From: an uncultured Lachnospiraceae bacterium
GTDB lineage: Bacteria; Bacillota; Clostridia; Lachnospirales; Lachnospiraceae
DNA length: 64,000 nucleotides
Assembly (NCBI GenBank): GCA_910577105.1
Contig: CAJTMB010000005.1
Coordinates: 50,811-114,810 of the forward strand
Direction of reading: 5' to 3'
A model generated the notes under the pieces. The model saw nothing but the letters and a program-made list of their open reading frames with translations, did no database searches and was not told the origin of the DNA. Every line of letters begins with the position of its first letter. Position 1 is the stretch's first letter. The position numbers and the translations under genes are program-made. This document shows, in pieces, positions 1 to 8,805 of the stretch.

Positions 1-51
1 TTTATTTTATAAAAAATTATAAAATAGATTTTGCCCGAAATTTATTTTATA

Positions 52-83
52 AAAACGGTTCCGGAATGTTTAGGAACCGTTTT
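52..83. terminator. Bidirectional intrinsic terminator
   Basis: Perfect 11-bp stem AAAACGGTTCC / GGAACCGTTTT with a 10-nt loop. It has A-rich and T-rich flanks on both sides, so it can work in either direction. It lies just beyond the stop codon of the tautomerase gene on the minus strand and probably ends that transcript. Confidence 0.8.
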
Positions 84-94
84 TATATGCAAAC

Positions 95-439
95 TTATAA
101 ATTACTTCCGTTCCAGCCCCAATACCCCGTTGTCTGATAAGAAATATAAATTCGGTCCTTGGGAATGGAAAGCTCACTGTTTAATATATCGCTGATTTCA
201 CCTGTCAGCTTCTCAAATGCGGCGCTGTTTTCTCTCCCGAACAAATCTACCTTTACAAAAGCCGTCGGTCCGTCCTGATTGCCCCTGAAATAAAGACAGT
301 ACTCGTCTTCCAGACCTACCATCAGCCAGCCTTCCGATTTTCCGGGTATCAGTTCAATAGCCTTTCCGAGTTTTGCTTTGATTGCCTCTTTTTTCTCCTC
401 ATTCACTTTTTCTGAAATCTTTGCGTCAATAAACGGCAT
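95..439 (-). CDS. MIF/4-oxalocrotonate-type tautomerase family protein
   Basis: The 114-residue product begins MPFIDAKISEKV, so removal of Met exposes Pro at position 1, the catalytic base of the tautomerase/MIF superfamily. The length, about 115 residues, fits the MIF-like branch rather than the 60-residue 4-OT branch. The frame is open further upstream, but this ATG is chosen because GGAGGAAAAGGT precedes it directly and only this start gives the N-terminal proline. The substrate is unknown; keto-enol tautomerisation of a small phenylpyruvate-like compound is what the family suggests. It follows the aldo/keto reductase gene after a 150-bp gap holding an inverted repeat. Confidence 0.75.
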   Translation of the reverse strand: MPFIDAKISEKVNEEKKEAIKAKLGKAIELIPGKSEGWLMVGLEDEYCLYFRGNQDGPTAFVKVDLFGRENSAAFEKLTGEISDILNSELSIPKDRIYISYQTTGYWGWNGSNL

Positions 440-497
440 ACCTTTTCCTCCATTAAAATTTTTAGCTAATTGCAAAACTCTCCCTTGCTGCCTCCGA

Positions 498-562
498 ATT
501 GTGCCCATTGTATATTCCAGAAGCGAGAGCGTGCCTGTGTTGGGATATACAATGGGCACAAT
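498..562. repeat. 18-bp perfect inverted repeat, 29-nt loop
   Basis: Arms at 498-515 and 545-562 are exact reverse complements (core GTGCCCATTGTATAT). No T-run follows on either strand, so it is not a standard terminator. It sits between the end of the aldo/keto reductase gene and the start of the tautomerase gene. A hairpin in the joint mRNA or a large operator are the simplest explanations. Confidence 0.8.
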
Positions 563-589
563 GACAACAGCATGAAGTTTTACAATCCT

Positions 590-1597
590 TTAAAGAAACG
601 TTTTATAATCCTCATAATTTTTTTCCAGCAATTCGGGCGTATGCAGGCCATACGGGCATTTGCCCATGCACTTGCCGCAGTGCAGGCAGTCTTCTATCTT
701 TTTCATTTTCTCCTGCCATTCCCCGGTCAGATAGGCTTCCTTGGGCGCGCGGCGAAGAAGAAGGCTCATTCTTGCGCAGTTGTTGATTTCTATGCCCGCC
801 GGACACGGCATACAGTAGCCGCAGCCCCTGCAAAAATCACCGCAGAGCTGTTCTTTGTCTTTTCCTATTTTTGCCGCTATTTCTTCTGTCAATACGGACG
901 GCGTCTCCTGATAGGAAAGAAATTCATCCAGTTCACTTTCCCGCTGTATGCCCCAAATTGGCGCCACATTGTCAAACTGTGCCAGATATGCATAGGCAGC
1001 GGCGGAATCCGTCAAAAGTCCGCCGGAAAGCGCCTTCATGGCGATAAATCCCATATTTGCTTTCCTGCACGACTCTACCAGTTCCAAATCCGCCCCGCTT
1101 GCCAGATAGCTGAAGGGAAATTGCAGCGTTTCGTAAAGACCGGATTCCACCGCCTCCCTTGCAACGGCAAGCCTGTGGTTGGTTATCCCGATATGGCGTA
1201 TTTTGCCCTGCTGTTTTGCCTCAAGCATAGCCTCATACAGACCGGATTCGTCACCCGGCTTCGGGCAGGCTGCCGGATTGTGGAACTGGTAGATGTCTAT
1301 GTAGTCCGTCTGTAATTTGGACAGGCTGGTTTCCAAATCCGTCCGGAATCCCTTTGCATCCACTGCTCCCGTCTTGGTACTGATAATGATTTTATCCCGG
1401 GTGTAAGCGAATGCAGCGCCCAGCTTTTCTTCGCTGTCCGTGTACCATCTTGCGGTATCAAAATAATTTATGCCGTGGTAAAAGGCTTTTTGTAAAAGAT
1501 AAACTGCTTCTTTTTTCCCAATCCTCTGGATGGGCAGTGCGCCAAAACCGTTTTTACTTACGATAAGGCCCGTTTTTCCAAGCTTCACATTTTGCAT
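590..1597 (-). CDS. Aldo/keto reductase with C-terminal ferredoxin-type [4Fe-4S] domain
   Basis: NAD(P)H-dependent oxidoreductase of the aldo/keto reductase barrel fold, 335 residues. The tetrad is visible as Asp47 and Tyr52 (FDTARWY), Lys75 (STKTG) and His106 (QFHN). The C-terminal 90 residues carry two cysteine clusters, CRGCGYCMPCP and CLHCGKCMGKCP, of the 4Fe-4S dicluster type. This fused architecture is common in anaerobic Firmicutes, and electron transfer to or from ferredoxin is likely. I start at MQNVKLGKTG because GAGGAAAATT lies in front; an ATG six codons upstream has no ribosome site. Substrate unknown. The gene follows the ABC importer by 39 bp and may be read through from it. 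Confidence 0.9.
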   Translation of the reverse strand: MQNVKLGKTGLIVSKNGFGALPIQRIGKKEAVYLLQKAFYHGINYFDTARWYTDSEEKLGAAFAYTRDKIIISTKTGAVDAKGFRTDLETSLSKLQTDYIDIYQFHNPAACPKPGDESGLYEAMLEAKQQGKIRHIGITNHRLAVAREAVESGLYETLQFPFSYLASGADLELVESCRKANMGFIAMKALSGGLLTDSAAAYAYLAQFDNVAPIWGIQRESELDEFLSYQETPSVLTEEIAAKIGKDKEQLCGDFCRGCGYCMPCPAGIEINNCARMSLLLRRAPKEAYLTGEWQEKMKKIEDCLHCGKCMGKCPYGLHTPELLEKNYEDYKTFL

Positions 1598-1636
1598 AAT
1601 TTTCCTCGTTTCCATACTTCTTAATAATTTTACTAT

Positions 1637-2401
1637 TCAGGTAACAGCAAAGCAGTAGTGCGTCTGTCCGTTGTCGTCTTTTATCCTGCTGATGCGAAGG
1701 CCAAACACCTTTTCCATGACTCCCGTTTCCAGTGCTTCTTCGGGAGAACCGTGCTGTATTGCCCTGCCTTTATTTATTATGAGCAATTTATCCGCGTATT
1801 GCAAGGCATAATTTAAGTCATGCGTAACCGCAACAATGGTTTTTCCCTCCCTGCTTAACGTTTTTAGCATTGCCATCAGGGAAAGCTGACAGGATAAATC
1901 CAGACCGGCTGCCGGTTCATCCAGAAGAAGCACGGGGGAGTCCTGTGCAAGAGCCATGGCAAGATACGCCTTCTGTTTCTCCCCGCCTGAAAGCCCGGAT
2001 ACAGGATTATGCCTGAGTGCCTCAATCCCCATCTTTTTTAAAGCCTGCCCTGCTTTTTCTTCATCCGCATCCGTATAATGCCTGGGAAAAGCGATATAGG
2101 GAAAGCGGCCGTGCAGTACCAGTCTGCCGACAGAAATGCCGGTATCATCCCTGTGCTGGGGAAGGTAGGCTATCTGTTTTGCAAGTTCCCTGCTATCGTA
2201 CTCTTTTATCGGTTTTCCCTCCAGATGGATATTCCCTCCAAAAACCTTTGTCTGTCCCAATATCGTCTTTAACAGCGTGCTTTTTCCGCTTCCGTTGGGG
2301 CCTATAATGGCAGTAAACTTCCCTTTTTCCGCTTCCCAGTTTATCTCATGCAGAACTTCTTTTCCACCGTAGCCCGCTGCAAGCTTTTCACACCTAATCA
2401 T
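1637..2401 (-). CDS. ABC transporter ATPase, siderophore/haem/cobalamin type (FecE/BtuD family)
   Basis: ATP-hydrolysing subunit of a metal-chelate importer, 254 residues, cytoplasmic. Walker A GPNGSGKST at 34-42, Q-loop Gln82, signature LSGGE at 137-141, Walker B VLLLDEP at 157-163 and switch His194 are all intact. The frame is open upstream, but the start at MIRCEK has AAAGGAGAAGAAGCC in front and overlaps the permease stop by 8 bp, which indicates translational coupling. Third gene of a lipoprotein-permease-ATPase operon. Confidence 0.93.
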   Translation of the reverse strand: MIRCEKLAAGYGGKEVLHEINWEAEKGKFTAIIGPNGSGKSTLLKTILGQTKVFGGNIHLEGKPIKEYDSRELAKQIAYLPQHRDDTGISVGRLVLHGRFPYIAFPRHYTDADEEKAGQALKKMGIEALRHNPVSGLSGGEKQKAYLAMALAQDSPVLLLDEPAAGLDLSCQLSLMAMLKTLSREGKTIVAVTHDLNYALQYADKLLIINKGRAIQHGSPEEALETGVMEKVFGLRISRIKDDNGQTHYCFAVT

Positions 2402-3419
2402 GGCTTCTTCTCCTTTTCTGGCGAAACAACAGGTACAAAAAAAATGGCGCGCCGATAAAGGAAAGCAAAATGCCGGTAGGAATTTCATAAGGAATAAAAA
2501 GCGTCCTTGCCGCCAAATCACAAAGCATGACAAAAACAGCGCCAAACAGGGCGGAAAACGGTAAAAGATGACGGCATTCCTCCCCAATCAGCCTGCGGGC
2601 AATATGGGGTGCAAGCAGTCCGACAAAGCCAAGCAGTCCCGCAAAGCTGACTACAGCACCCGCAAGCGCCGAAGCCAATACCAAAAACAAAAACCGAAAA
2701 ATCTTTATATTCATACCCACGGAAGAAGCCACCTGCTCCCCAAGGGACAAAACCTCCAGTTCATCTGCGAGCAGACATGCCGCCAATATACATGCTAAAA
2801 TCACTATTCCTGCCGGAAAAAGCACGTTTCCGTTGATAAAACCAAAGCCTCCCAGCCGAAAACCGTATGTTCCCGTCAGGGTGTTATCCCCAAAGGTATG
2901 CACCACGTCAGAGGCCGAATTGAACATACTGTTCACGCACACCCCCGCCAATATCAGCGTAACACGGGATGCTCCCGTCTTCCTTGCCAGAAAATAGATG
3001 AGAAGCATGGCGGCAAGCGCCCCCATAAATGCCGCACAGGGAACCAGCCTGTAAGAAAGGGGGAACAATGCGCTGCACAATACCACTGCAAATCCGGCAC
3101 CGGCATTGACGCCGATAATATTCGGACCTGCCAGCGGATTGCCAAGCACATTTTGTATGATAACGCCGGATACCGCCAGACCGCCTCCTGCAAGGGCACA
3201 GGCTGCCACCCTCGGCAATCTGACAAAGAGCAGGATATTTGTATGGCTCTGCTCCCCCTGTCCCGTCAAAACCGCTGCTATCTCCTTTAATGAAAGAGGA
3301 ACGGAACCCAGCCCCGTGCACAAAAGGAAGCAAAAGAAAAATAACAGAAACAGACAGGCTTCTGCCCGTCTGTTCCTGTCCCGTTTTTCTGTCCTGCCCC
3401 GGCTGACTGTTCTTTTCAT
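2394..3419 (-). CDS. FecCD-family ABC permease (iron-chelate/haem/cobalamin import)
   Basis: Integral membrane subunit, 341 residues, of the BtuC/FecCD/FhuB family. The family landmark around residues 60-105 is clear (RLPR, then GNPLAGPNIIGV), followed by repeated hydrophobic segments and the late GLLGFVGLLAPHIAR helix-turn that contacts the ATPase. The start at MKRTVSRG has GGAGA in front, and its ATG overlaps the TGA of the binding-protein gene (ATGA). A single permease gene implies a homodimeric channel. The ligand cannot be read from sequence. Confidence 0.92.
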   Translation of the reverse strand: MKRTVSRGRTEKRDRNRRAEACLFLLFFFCFLLCTGLGSVPLSLKEIAAVLTGQGEQSHTNILLFVRLPRVAACALAGGGLAVSGVIIQNVLGNPLAGPNIIGVNAGAGFAVVLCSALFPLSYRLVPCAAFMGALAAMLLIYFLARKTGASRVTLILAGVCVNSMFNSASDVVHTFGDNTLTGTYGFRLGGFGFINGNVLFPAGIVILACILAACLLADELEVLSLGEQVASSVGMNIKIFRFLFLVLASALAGAVVSFAGLLGFVGLLAPHIARRLIGEECRHLLPFSALFGAVFVMLCDLAARTLFIPYEIPTGILLSFIGAPFFLYLLFRQKRRRSHD

Positions 3420-4396
3420 TGCGCATTCTCCGGATATAAAATATCTGCCAGTATACGGTAGCTTTCCGCCCAACGCTGATTCGGCTTATTGTGAAACTTG
3501 TTTTTCGGAAGCACATAATACCGGCCGTTTTGCACCGCACTCAGGCTTTCCCATGCCGGATTATCCAGAAGCACAGCCTGCACGCTTGCAAGCGCTGCCT
3601 CTTCGTCTCCCATGGTTGTCACAAATATATAGTCCGGTTCCATCTCCAATATAGCTTCCACACTCAAATCTTCCAGCAGCCGGTTTTCACCATCGGCAAT
3701 ATTAACGCATCCCAAATCCTTCAGCATGATGCCTGTCAGGTTGTCACTGCCTTTTGCTTTTACTCCCGTAGAGTATGCCCTGAGTAAAAGTACCGTCGGC
3801 TGCCGCCCCTCCTGTCTGGCTGTCTGCCCGGCAATTTCTTTTTCCACCTCTGTCCCGTACAGCACATATCGTTCTTCCTGCCCGGTCAGTCTTGTGTAAA
3901 ACCGTAAAACCTGCAAATAATCATCAAATGTTTCCACAGAATGATAGATTGTCTTTATGTCCAGATTTGCAAGCTTTTCTTCCAGCGCAAGATGCCCTTC
4001 GATGTCTGCCGAGAGTATCACAAGCCCGGCGTCTGCCGACAGCAGGCTTTCCAAATTGGGATTTTTCAGGTTTCCCACATGTACGGTGTCCTCCTCTATG
4101 GCAATCATTCTTGTATCGTCATAGGCATCTTCCGTCACTGCTGCAAGCCTGCCGCCCGCAATGGACCATATTTCCGCAAAACTGCCATCCAATATGGCAA
4201 CCCGCAGGCTCCCGGATTGAATGTCTGAAATTTCCTGTGCCGTAAATTCCACCGTTCTTCCCAGCGCATCGGTATAAGACACTAAAGCCTGCCCTGCTTT
4301 GTCAGCCTGTCCTGCTTGCTGCCCGCATCCTAAAAGACACAGGCAGAAAATGCAGATACCGGCTATCCTTTGTACCATATTGTATGTTTTTGTCAC
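3416..4396 (-). CDS. ABC transporter substrate-binding lipoprotein (FecB/BtuF-like)
   Basis: Surface lipoprotein that delivers substrate to the downstream permease. The 326-residue product starts with GTG, placed 3-9 nt after GGGGGACC, and has a lipobox LLGC at 21-24 after a hydrophobic signal. The mature part follows the helical-backbone, two-lobe chelate-binding fold: ALGRTVEF near the start, a central NLESLLSADAGLVIL segment of the P-NlE-ll type, and MEPDYIFVTT in the C-lobe. Ligand may be a siderophore, haem or corrinoid. It lies 18 bp after the preceding gene and is probably co-transcribed with it. Confidence 0.9.
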   Translation of the reverse strand: MTKTYNMVQRIAGICIFCLCLLGCGQQAGQADKAGQALVSYTDALGRTVEFTAQEISDIQSGSLRVAILDGSFAEIWSIAGGRLAAVTEDAYDDTRMIAIEEDTVHVGNLKNPNLESLLSADAGLVILSADIEGHLALEEKLANLDIKTIYHSVETFDDYLQVLRFYTRLTGQEERYVLYGTEVEKEIAGQTARQEGRQPTVLLLRAYSTGVKAKGSDNLTGIMLKDLGCVNIADGENRLLEDLSVEAILEMEPDYIFVTTMGDEEAALASVQAVLLDNPAWESLSAVQNGRYYVLPKNKFHNKPNQRWAESYRILADILYPENAQ

Positions 4397-4414
4397 AAAG
4401 GTCCCCCTGCATCA

Positions 4415-5143
4415 TCAGCCCCAAAAATTAATATGCTGTCCTATCATTTTTTCAGACTCGGTCTGTACCGAATCACTCATTGCCTCATAAATCGTATCAT
4501 CAATCTTGCGAAGCAGTTCATCCATGGAGGATGCTGTCACGGTAACCGAATCTTTCTCTTCTTCTGCCTTTTTCGCACGTGCTTCAGCCCTTTTTTCCTC
4601 CGCTGCCTGTTTTGCTTCTTTTTTGGCGGCCTGTTTCCTTTCCGCTGCCTTCCTTGCCGCACCTTTTTTAATCCGCTCCCTCTGTGCTGCAAGGGATTTG
4701 TCGACAACTGCAAAGAAGGAAGCGTTGCCGCCATCGTTTATCTGCATTCCAAATGCCTTTACACCGCTCTTGCCGCCAAGCTGCTTCTGCATCTGGGGAA
4801 GCTTTATGGCTGCACTGCTGATAATACCTTCATACTGTTTTCGATAGTTTTCATCCGAAGCCATTCTTTCTACCTTTTCTTCGTCAATCAAAACTACCAT
4901 CCTGTGCGGATTTGCATAGCTTCCCGCCTGCGCTTTGGCAACCCCTTTCATATCCTTGCTGACAAGGACAAAATCCATGTTGGAGTATTTTTTCTTTAAC
5001 TCTTCATAGTATTTTTGAGCTTTATCGCTCAACTCCGGGTTACCTAAGGTCCTGCCATAGTTTGCCGGTTTCTTTTTTGCGGCAGTTGTTTCATATGCCG
5101 CGCCCGCCTGTGCGTTTCTTTCTGCCTGCATTACTGTACTCAT
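4415..5143 (-). CDS. Uncharacterised protein related to the product at 22.6-23.7 kb
   Basis: Function unknown; 242 residues, no signal peptide or membrane segment. The N-terminal half contains a recognisable module: SDKAQKYYEELKKKY, MDFVLVSKD, ERMASDENY and NASFFAVVD. The same order of motifs is in the second family member in this window (LERLRKTYGDYDFIV, ERMASDEKY, STSFFAEL). I believe this family is catalogued as DUF6033 but cannot verify it. The C-terminal third is a highly charged Ala/Lys/Glu helix, probably coiled coil, then a Ser-Met-Asp-Glu-Leu-Leu segment also seen in the paralogue. Start chosen by AAGGAGGAGAAAA before MSTVMQ. It precedes the chelate importer by 18 bp. Confidence 0.7.
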   Translation of the reverse strand: MSTVMQAERNAQAGAAYETTAAKKKPANYGRTLGNPELSDKAQKYYEELKKKYSNMDFVLVSKDMKGVAKAQAGSYANPHRMVVLIDEEKVERMASDENYRKQYEGIISSAAIKLPQMQKQLGGKSGVKAFGMQINDGGNASFFAVVDKSLAAQRERIKKGAARKAAERKQAAKKEAKQAAEEKRAEARAKKAEEEKDSVTVTASSMDELLRKIDDTIYEAMSDSVQTESEKMIGQHINFWG

Positions 5144-5325
5144 TTTTTCTCCTCCTTGATAATGATTCCCAAAATCCATTTTGGGTTATAGTCTATATCG
5201 GCAAAATGATAAATATTCTTAATATATGGCCTCCCTATCGCAATAATGTCACTGTCATCCCCATATCTTCATATTTATATGCTATAGGAACCACCTCACG
5301 CCAAAATAAAAAGGAGAGATAATCT

Positions 5326-7146
5326 ATGGCTATCGGATATTTGATTACACAGGCGCGAACCGCCCATGACGCCATCCCCATACCCGGGGTAAGGGTCAGC
5401 ATTTTTGATGACCAAGGCAACAGTATTTATGAACTGATTACGGATGAAAGCGGTGAAACACAGGCTGTTCCGCTTGAAACAGTCGACAAAAGTTTTTCAC
5501 AGAACCAGTATTTTTCCGGCATCCCCTATGTGAGTTACAATGTCCTCGCACAGGCCGCCGGTTTTAACTCTGTCTATATCTCGGACATTCCCATATATGA
5601 CGGGGAAACAGCCACCCTGCCCCTGAACCTGATTCCCATGCAGAATATGCAGCGCAGTCCCAATCAGACGGAAATTTTTATCGGCAGCCCGGCTGTCGCC
5701 ATGCCCCAGACGCGCAATCAGGAAGGGGGCAGCAGCATAAGGCCATACGTCTTACGGCAGGTTGTGATTCCCAACCCCATTACTGTCCACCTTGGTCCCC
5801 CCAGTTCGTCCGCGGCAAATGTGCAGGTATCTTTTCCCGATTATATAAAGAATGTGGCAAGCAGCGAAGTGTATCCAACCTGGCCTGACGCCGCACTGAC
5901 CGCCAATATTTACGCCATTATCACTTTTGCCTTAAACCGGGTTTTTACAGAGTGGTACAGGAACCAGGGCTACGGCTTTGATATCACCAACAGCACCGCA
6001 TACGACCAGGCTTTCGTTTATGGGCGTCCGATTTATGATTCCATCAGCAGGATTGTGGATAGAATATTTAATGAATATGTCCGCAGGCAGGGTCAGAACG
6101 CTCCCTATTTTACCTCTTTCTGCAATGGCACTACCTCTACCTGTCAGGGTTTGTCCCAATGGGGCACCGTAACACTTGCCAACCGCGGTCTCAGTCCAAT
6201 ACAGATTCTGCGTTCTTATTATCCGAATGACATAGAGATTGCACAGACTGATATTATCACGGGAGTCGCTTCCTCTTACCCCGGCACCCCACTCAGAACA
6301 GGCAGTAAAGGACTTGATGTGCAGACCATACAGACTTATCTAAACAGAATCCGCCGCAATTATCCTGCCATCCCTGTTATCACGGATGAAACAGGCGTCT
6401 TCGGTGAAAGTACAAGGGCAGCCGTTTCCAAATTTCAGAGTATATTTAGTCTGACTCCTGACGGTATTGTCGGAAAATCCACATGGTACAAAATTTCCAG
6501 CCTTTATACAGCCGTCACCCGGCTGGCAGAGTTGGACAGCGAAGGTACATCTCTGGGCATTGGAACGGTTCCTCCATCTACCACGCTCAGGCAGGGGTCA
6601 AGAGGGCCTGACGTAATCACGCTCCAATACCTGCTGGATGTCATCTCAGAGTACTATCCCGGCATTCCCGCCCCCGCACAGGACGGCATCTTCGGCAGCG
6701 GGACAAAGCAGTCGGTCATCGCTTTCCAGCAGGCAATGCAGTTGAACCCGGACGGCATTGTAGGACGGCTTACCTGGGATGCCCTGTATGAAACGTATCA
6801 GGGAATAGAACAGAATATCCCTTCTCCGGGTCCGGAAACCGGCACCATCGAGTATGTGGTAAAATCAGGAGACAGCCTCTGGCTGATTGCCCAGAGATAT
6901 CAGACCACCGTGGATGCCATAAAGAGGCTTAACGGGCTGACCAGTGACATGCTGCGAATCGGGCAGGTACTGAAGATACCTGCAAGCCAGGCTTCTCCTT
7001 ATATAGAATATACCGTAAGGGCAGGGGACACTCTCTGGCTGCTCTCACAGAGATACGGCACAACAGTGGATGCCATCCGGAGATTAAACAATCTCTCCAG
7101 CGATATCCTGCAGATTGGTCAGGTACTGCGGATTCCGACACGTTAA
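5326..7146 (+). CDS. SpoIID/LytB-fold protein with two peptidoglycan-binding and two LysM domains
   Basis: The 606-residue protein begins with a beta-rich domain (1-105), followed by a SpoIID/LytB-like region (about 165-305). The SpoIID signature is recognisable: a Glu181 before TWPDAALTANIYA, where SpoIID has its catalytic Glu before EALKAQAVAARTY, and GLSQWGTVTLANRGLS before the ILRSYYP end. Then come two peptidoglycan-binding-1 domains (about 322-395 and 420-490, each with GVFG or GIFG and PDGIVG) and two LysM repeats (508-552 and 560-604). SpoIID-type enzymes are lytic transglycosylases of engulfment and cortex. No signal peptide is present, which favours action in the mother cell or on the spore surface. 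Start supported by AAGGAGAG. Confidence 0.82.
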   Translation: MAIGYLITQARTAHDAIPIPGVRVSIFDDQGNSIYELITDESGETQAVPLETVDKSFSQNQYFSGIPYVSYNVLAQAAGFNSVYISDIPIYDGETATLPLNLIPMQNMQRSPNQTEIFIGSPAVAMPQTRNQEGGSSIRPYVLRQVVIPNPITVHLGPPSSSAANVQVSFPDYIKNVASSEVYPTWPDAALTANIYAIITFALNRVFTEWYRNQGYGFDITNSTAYDQAFVYGRPIYDSISRIVDRIFNEYVRRQGQNAPYFTSFCNGTTSTCQGLSQWGTVTLANRGLSPIQILRSYYPNDIEIAQTDIITGVASSYPGTPLRTGSKGLDVQTIQTYLNRIRRNYPAIPVITDETGVFGESTRAAVSKFQSIFSLTPDGIVGKSTWYKISSLYTAVTRLAELDSEGTSLGIGTVPPSTTLRQGSRGPDVITLQYLLDVISEYYPGIPAPAQDGIFGSGTKQSVIAFQQAMQLNPDGIVGRLTWDALYETYQGIEQNIPSPGPETGTIEYVVKSGDSLWLIAQRYQTTVDAIKRLNGLTSDMLRIGQVLKIPASQASPYIEYTVRAGDTLWLLSQRYGTTVDAIRRLNNLSSDILQIGQVLRIPTR

Positions 7147-7177
7147 ATAACTTCTTGCACAGAATATGCTGTAGAAT

Positions 7178-7212
7178 ACGCCGGCAGACTTTTTTATCTG
7201 CCGGCGTGTTTT
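7178..7212 (+). terminator. Intrinsic terminator after the SpoIID/LysM gene
   Basis: Stem ACGCCGGCAGA / TCTGCCGGCGT (11 bp, perfect) with an 8-nt T-rich loop, followed by GTTTTG. It lies 32 bp after the stop codon. Confidence 0.8.
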
Positions 7213-7317
7213 GCTTGTTGCTGGTACTTATTGACTATAAAACAACTTCCTATTATAATAAAAGCATTACAATTACTTTTAACCGTTAATATCCGGATAT
7301 CAATACAAGGAGAAAAA

Positions 7318-7815
7318 ATGAAAAAGAAACTTTATGACAAAGGTTTTTCATTAGTGGAACTGATTATTGTGATTGCCATTATGCTTGTTCTTGTCGGTAT
7401 TCTGGCTCCCCAGTTTGTAAAATATGTTCACAGGGCGCGCATAGCGGCAGATGTTGCCAATGCGCAGGAAATTGCCAGCGCCATTCAGGTTATGGCAGCA
7501 GACGGAGGAAGCATTACCGAGGCAAGTCGTCCAAATCTGGAGGTTGTTGATTACATCATGAAAGATTCCAATGCCGTGCTGGAAGCCGGTTACGAAATCC
7601 ATGGCTTGGACGGCATATCCCGGATTCCGGTTTCCCACATAGACAAGGAAGCCCGCTGGACCGTCTGTTGGAACAGTGACGGTGAAGTTTTTGTAGGCCT
7701 GGCCTCCAAAGACTTCAGCACCGGCTGGATTCTCTACCCTGAATATATTGAAAATTACCGTTGGTTTGCCCTAGGATATGACAACCCACTGGAAGCTTAT
7801 AAAGCTTATCATTGA
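7318..7815 (+). CDS. Type IV prepilin-like protein (pseudopilin)
   Basis: A 165-residue protein with a class III signal: positively charged leader MKKKLYDKG, cleavage expected between Gly9 and Phe10, Glu at +5 of the mature form, then a long hydrophobic helix (LVELIIVIAIMLVLVGILAP). The C-terminal domain is short and has no cysteine pair typical of disulphide-bonded pilins. No prepilin peptidase, ATPase or inner-membrane pilus gene lies nearby, so any partners are elsewhere. Start chosen by CAAGGAGAAAAA; the frame upstream lacks a ribosome site. Its 3' end overlaps the convergent fructokinase gene by 7 bp. Confidence 0.82.
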   Translation: MKKKLYDKGFSLVELIIVIAIMLVLVGILAPQFVKYVHRARIAADVANAQEIASAIQVMAADGGSITEASRPNLEVVDYIMKDSNAVLEAGYEIHGLDGISRIPVSHIDKEARWTVCWNSDGEVFVGLASKDFSTGWILYPEYIENYRWFALGYDNPLEAYKAYH

Positions 7816-8780
7816 ATGTTTTTGCTGCTTTTTATCAAATGCAGGATTTCATCCTTTGCGGGCATAACACGAAGTGCCCCTTTTCGTGTTGTGATAAGGG
7901 CAGCAGCAGCATTGGCAAACATAAGCATCTGCTTTAATTGTGCTTCGGACAAGGTCAGTCCATGCTCTAACACATTGCTTAATACACATCCCATAAAGGT
8001 ATCCCCTGCTCCCGTTGTATCAATCGTGCCGTTCATACGGAATGCGGGAGCATATACCTGATTATCTTTACAAAATGCCATACTTCCGTCCGCTCCCAAT
8101 GACACAAACAGCAACGGAATCTGGTACCTTGCACACAGGTATGAAGCTGCCTTCTCATAATCATCCATACCCGTAAACCACAAAATCTCATCATCGGAGA
8201 TTTTAAGGATATCGCATTGCTGCATTCCATATTCTACAGCTTTTTTTGCATCCTCCATGGAATTCCACAACGGTTTTCTGATATTGGGGTCAAACGATAT
8301 ATGGGCGCCTGCTTTTTTTGCCAGTTCCACTGCCCGCCTCGTGGCATTTGCAGCCTCACCGGAAGTCATGGACAATGTACCGAAATGAAACAGCCTGCAA
8401 TCGGACAGTAATTCTTCCTGCAAATCTGCCGTCGTAAGCATCATATCCGCCCCGGGATTTCGGTAAAAGGAAAAGTCCCTGTCCCCATCCTCATTGTTTC
8501 GCACAAATGCCAATGTCGTATTAACACTTCCGTCAAAGCATAATCCTGCCGTTTCTATCCCCACCTCCAGCAGCACATTCTTTAACAGCATGCCAAACAT
8601 ATCCTGTCCGACCTTACCTATAAAAGCGGTTCTGTAATTCAGTTTCTGCAGCATAGCAAGCACGTTGCAGGGCGCACCGCCCGGGTTTGCCTCAAAAAGT
8701 CTGTTTCCTTGTGTGCTTTCTCCGTTTTCAGTAAAGTCAATTAATAACTCCCCCAGTGCTACCACATCATATTTTTTCAT
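7809..8780 (-). CDS. scrK: PfkB-family fructokinase
   Basis: Cytoplasmic sugar kinase, 323 residues. Carries the N-terminal NPGGAPCNVL sugar-binding signature (residues 32-41) and the C-terminal DTTGAGDTF motif at 254-262 with catalytic base Asp260. As the last gene of the raffinose/sucrose operon it most likely phosphorylates the fructose released by sucrose phosphorylase, feeding glycolysis as fructose-6-phosphate. Other PfkB sugars are possible on sequence alone; the context decides. Ribosome site GCAGGAGGTATATAA. Confidence 0.88.
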   Translation of the reverse strand: MKKYDVVALGELLIDFTENGESTQGNRLFEANPGGAPCNVLAMLQKLNYRTAFIGKVGQDMFGMLLKNVLLEVGIETAGLCFDGSVNTTLAFVRNNEDGDRDFSFYRNPGADMMLTTADLQEELLSDCRLFHFGTLSMTSGEAANATRRAVELAKKAGAHISFDPNIRKPLWNSMEDAKKAVEYGMQQCDILKISDDEILWFTGMDDYEKAASYLCARYQIPLLFVSLGADGSMAFCKDNQVYAPAFRMNGTIDTTGAGDTFMGCVLSNVLEHGLTLSEAQLKQMLMFANAAAALITTRKGALRVMPAKDEILHLIKSSKNIQ

Positions 8781-8805
8781 TTATATACCTCCTGCAACAC
8801 TGCAC

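Noticed and set aside
1..55. Direct repeat TTTATTTTATAAAAA at 1-15 and 41-55
   Set aside because: Short and AT-rich, at the window edge; cannot be told from chance without the sequence beyond.
498..562. Invertible promoter switch
   Set aside because: Only 29 bp between arms, no promoter inside, and no recombinase nearby.
470..1315. 281-codon plus-strand frame opposite the aldo/keto reductase gene
   Set aside because: It is the antisense of an intact, motif-complete gene and has no recognisable domain.
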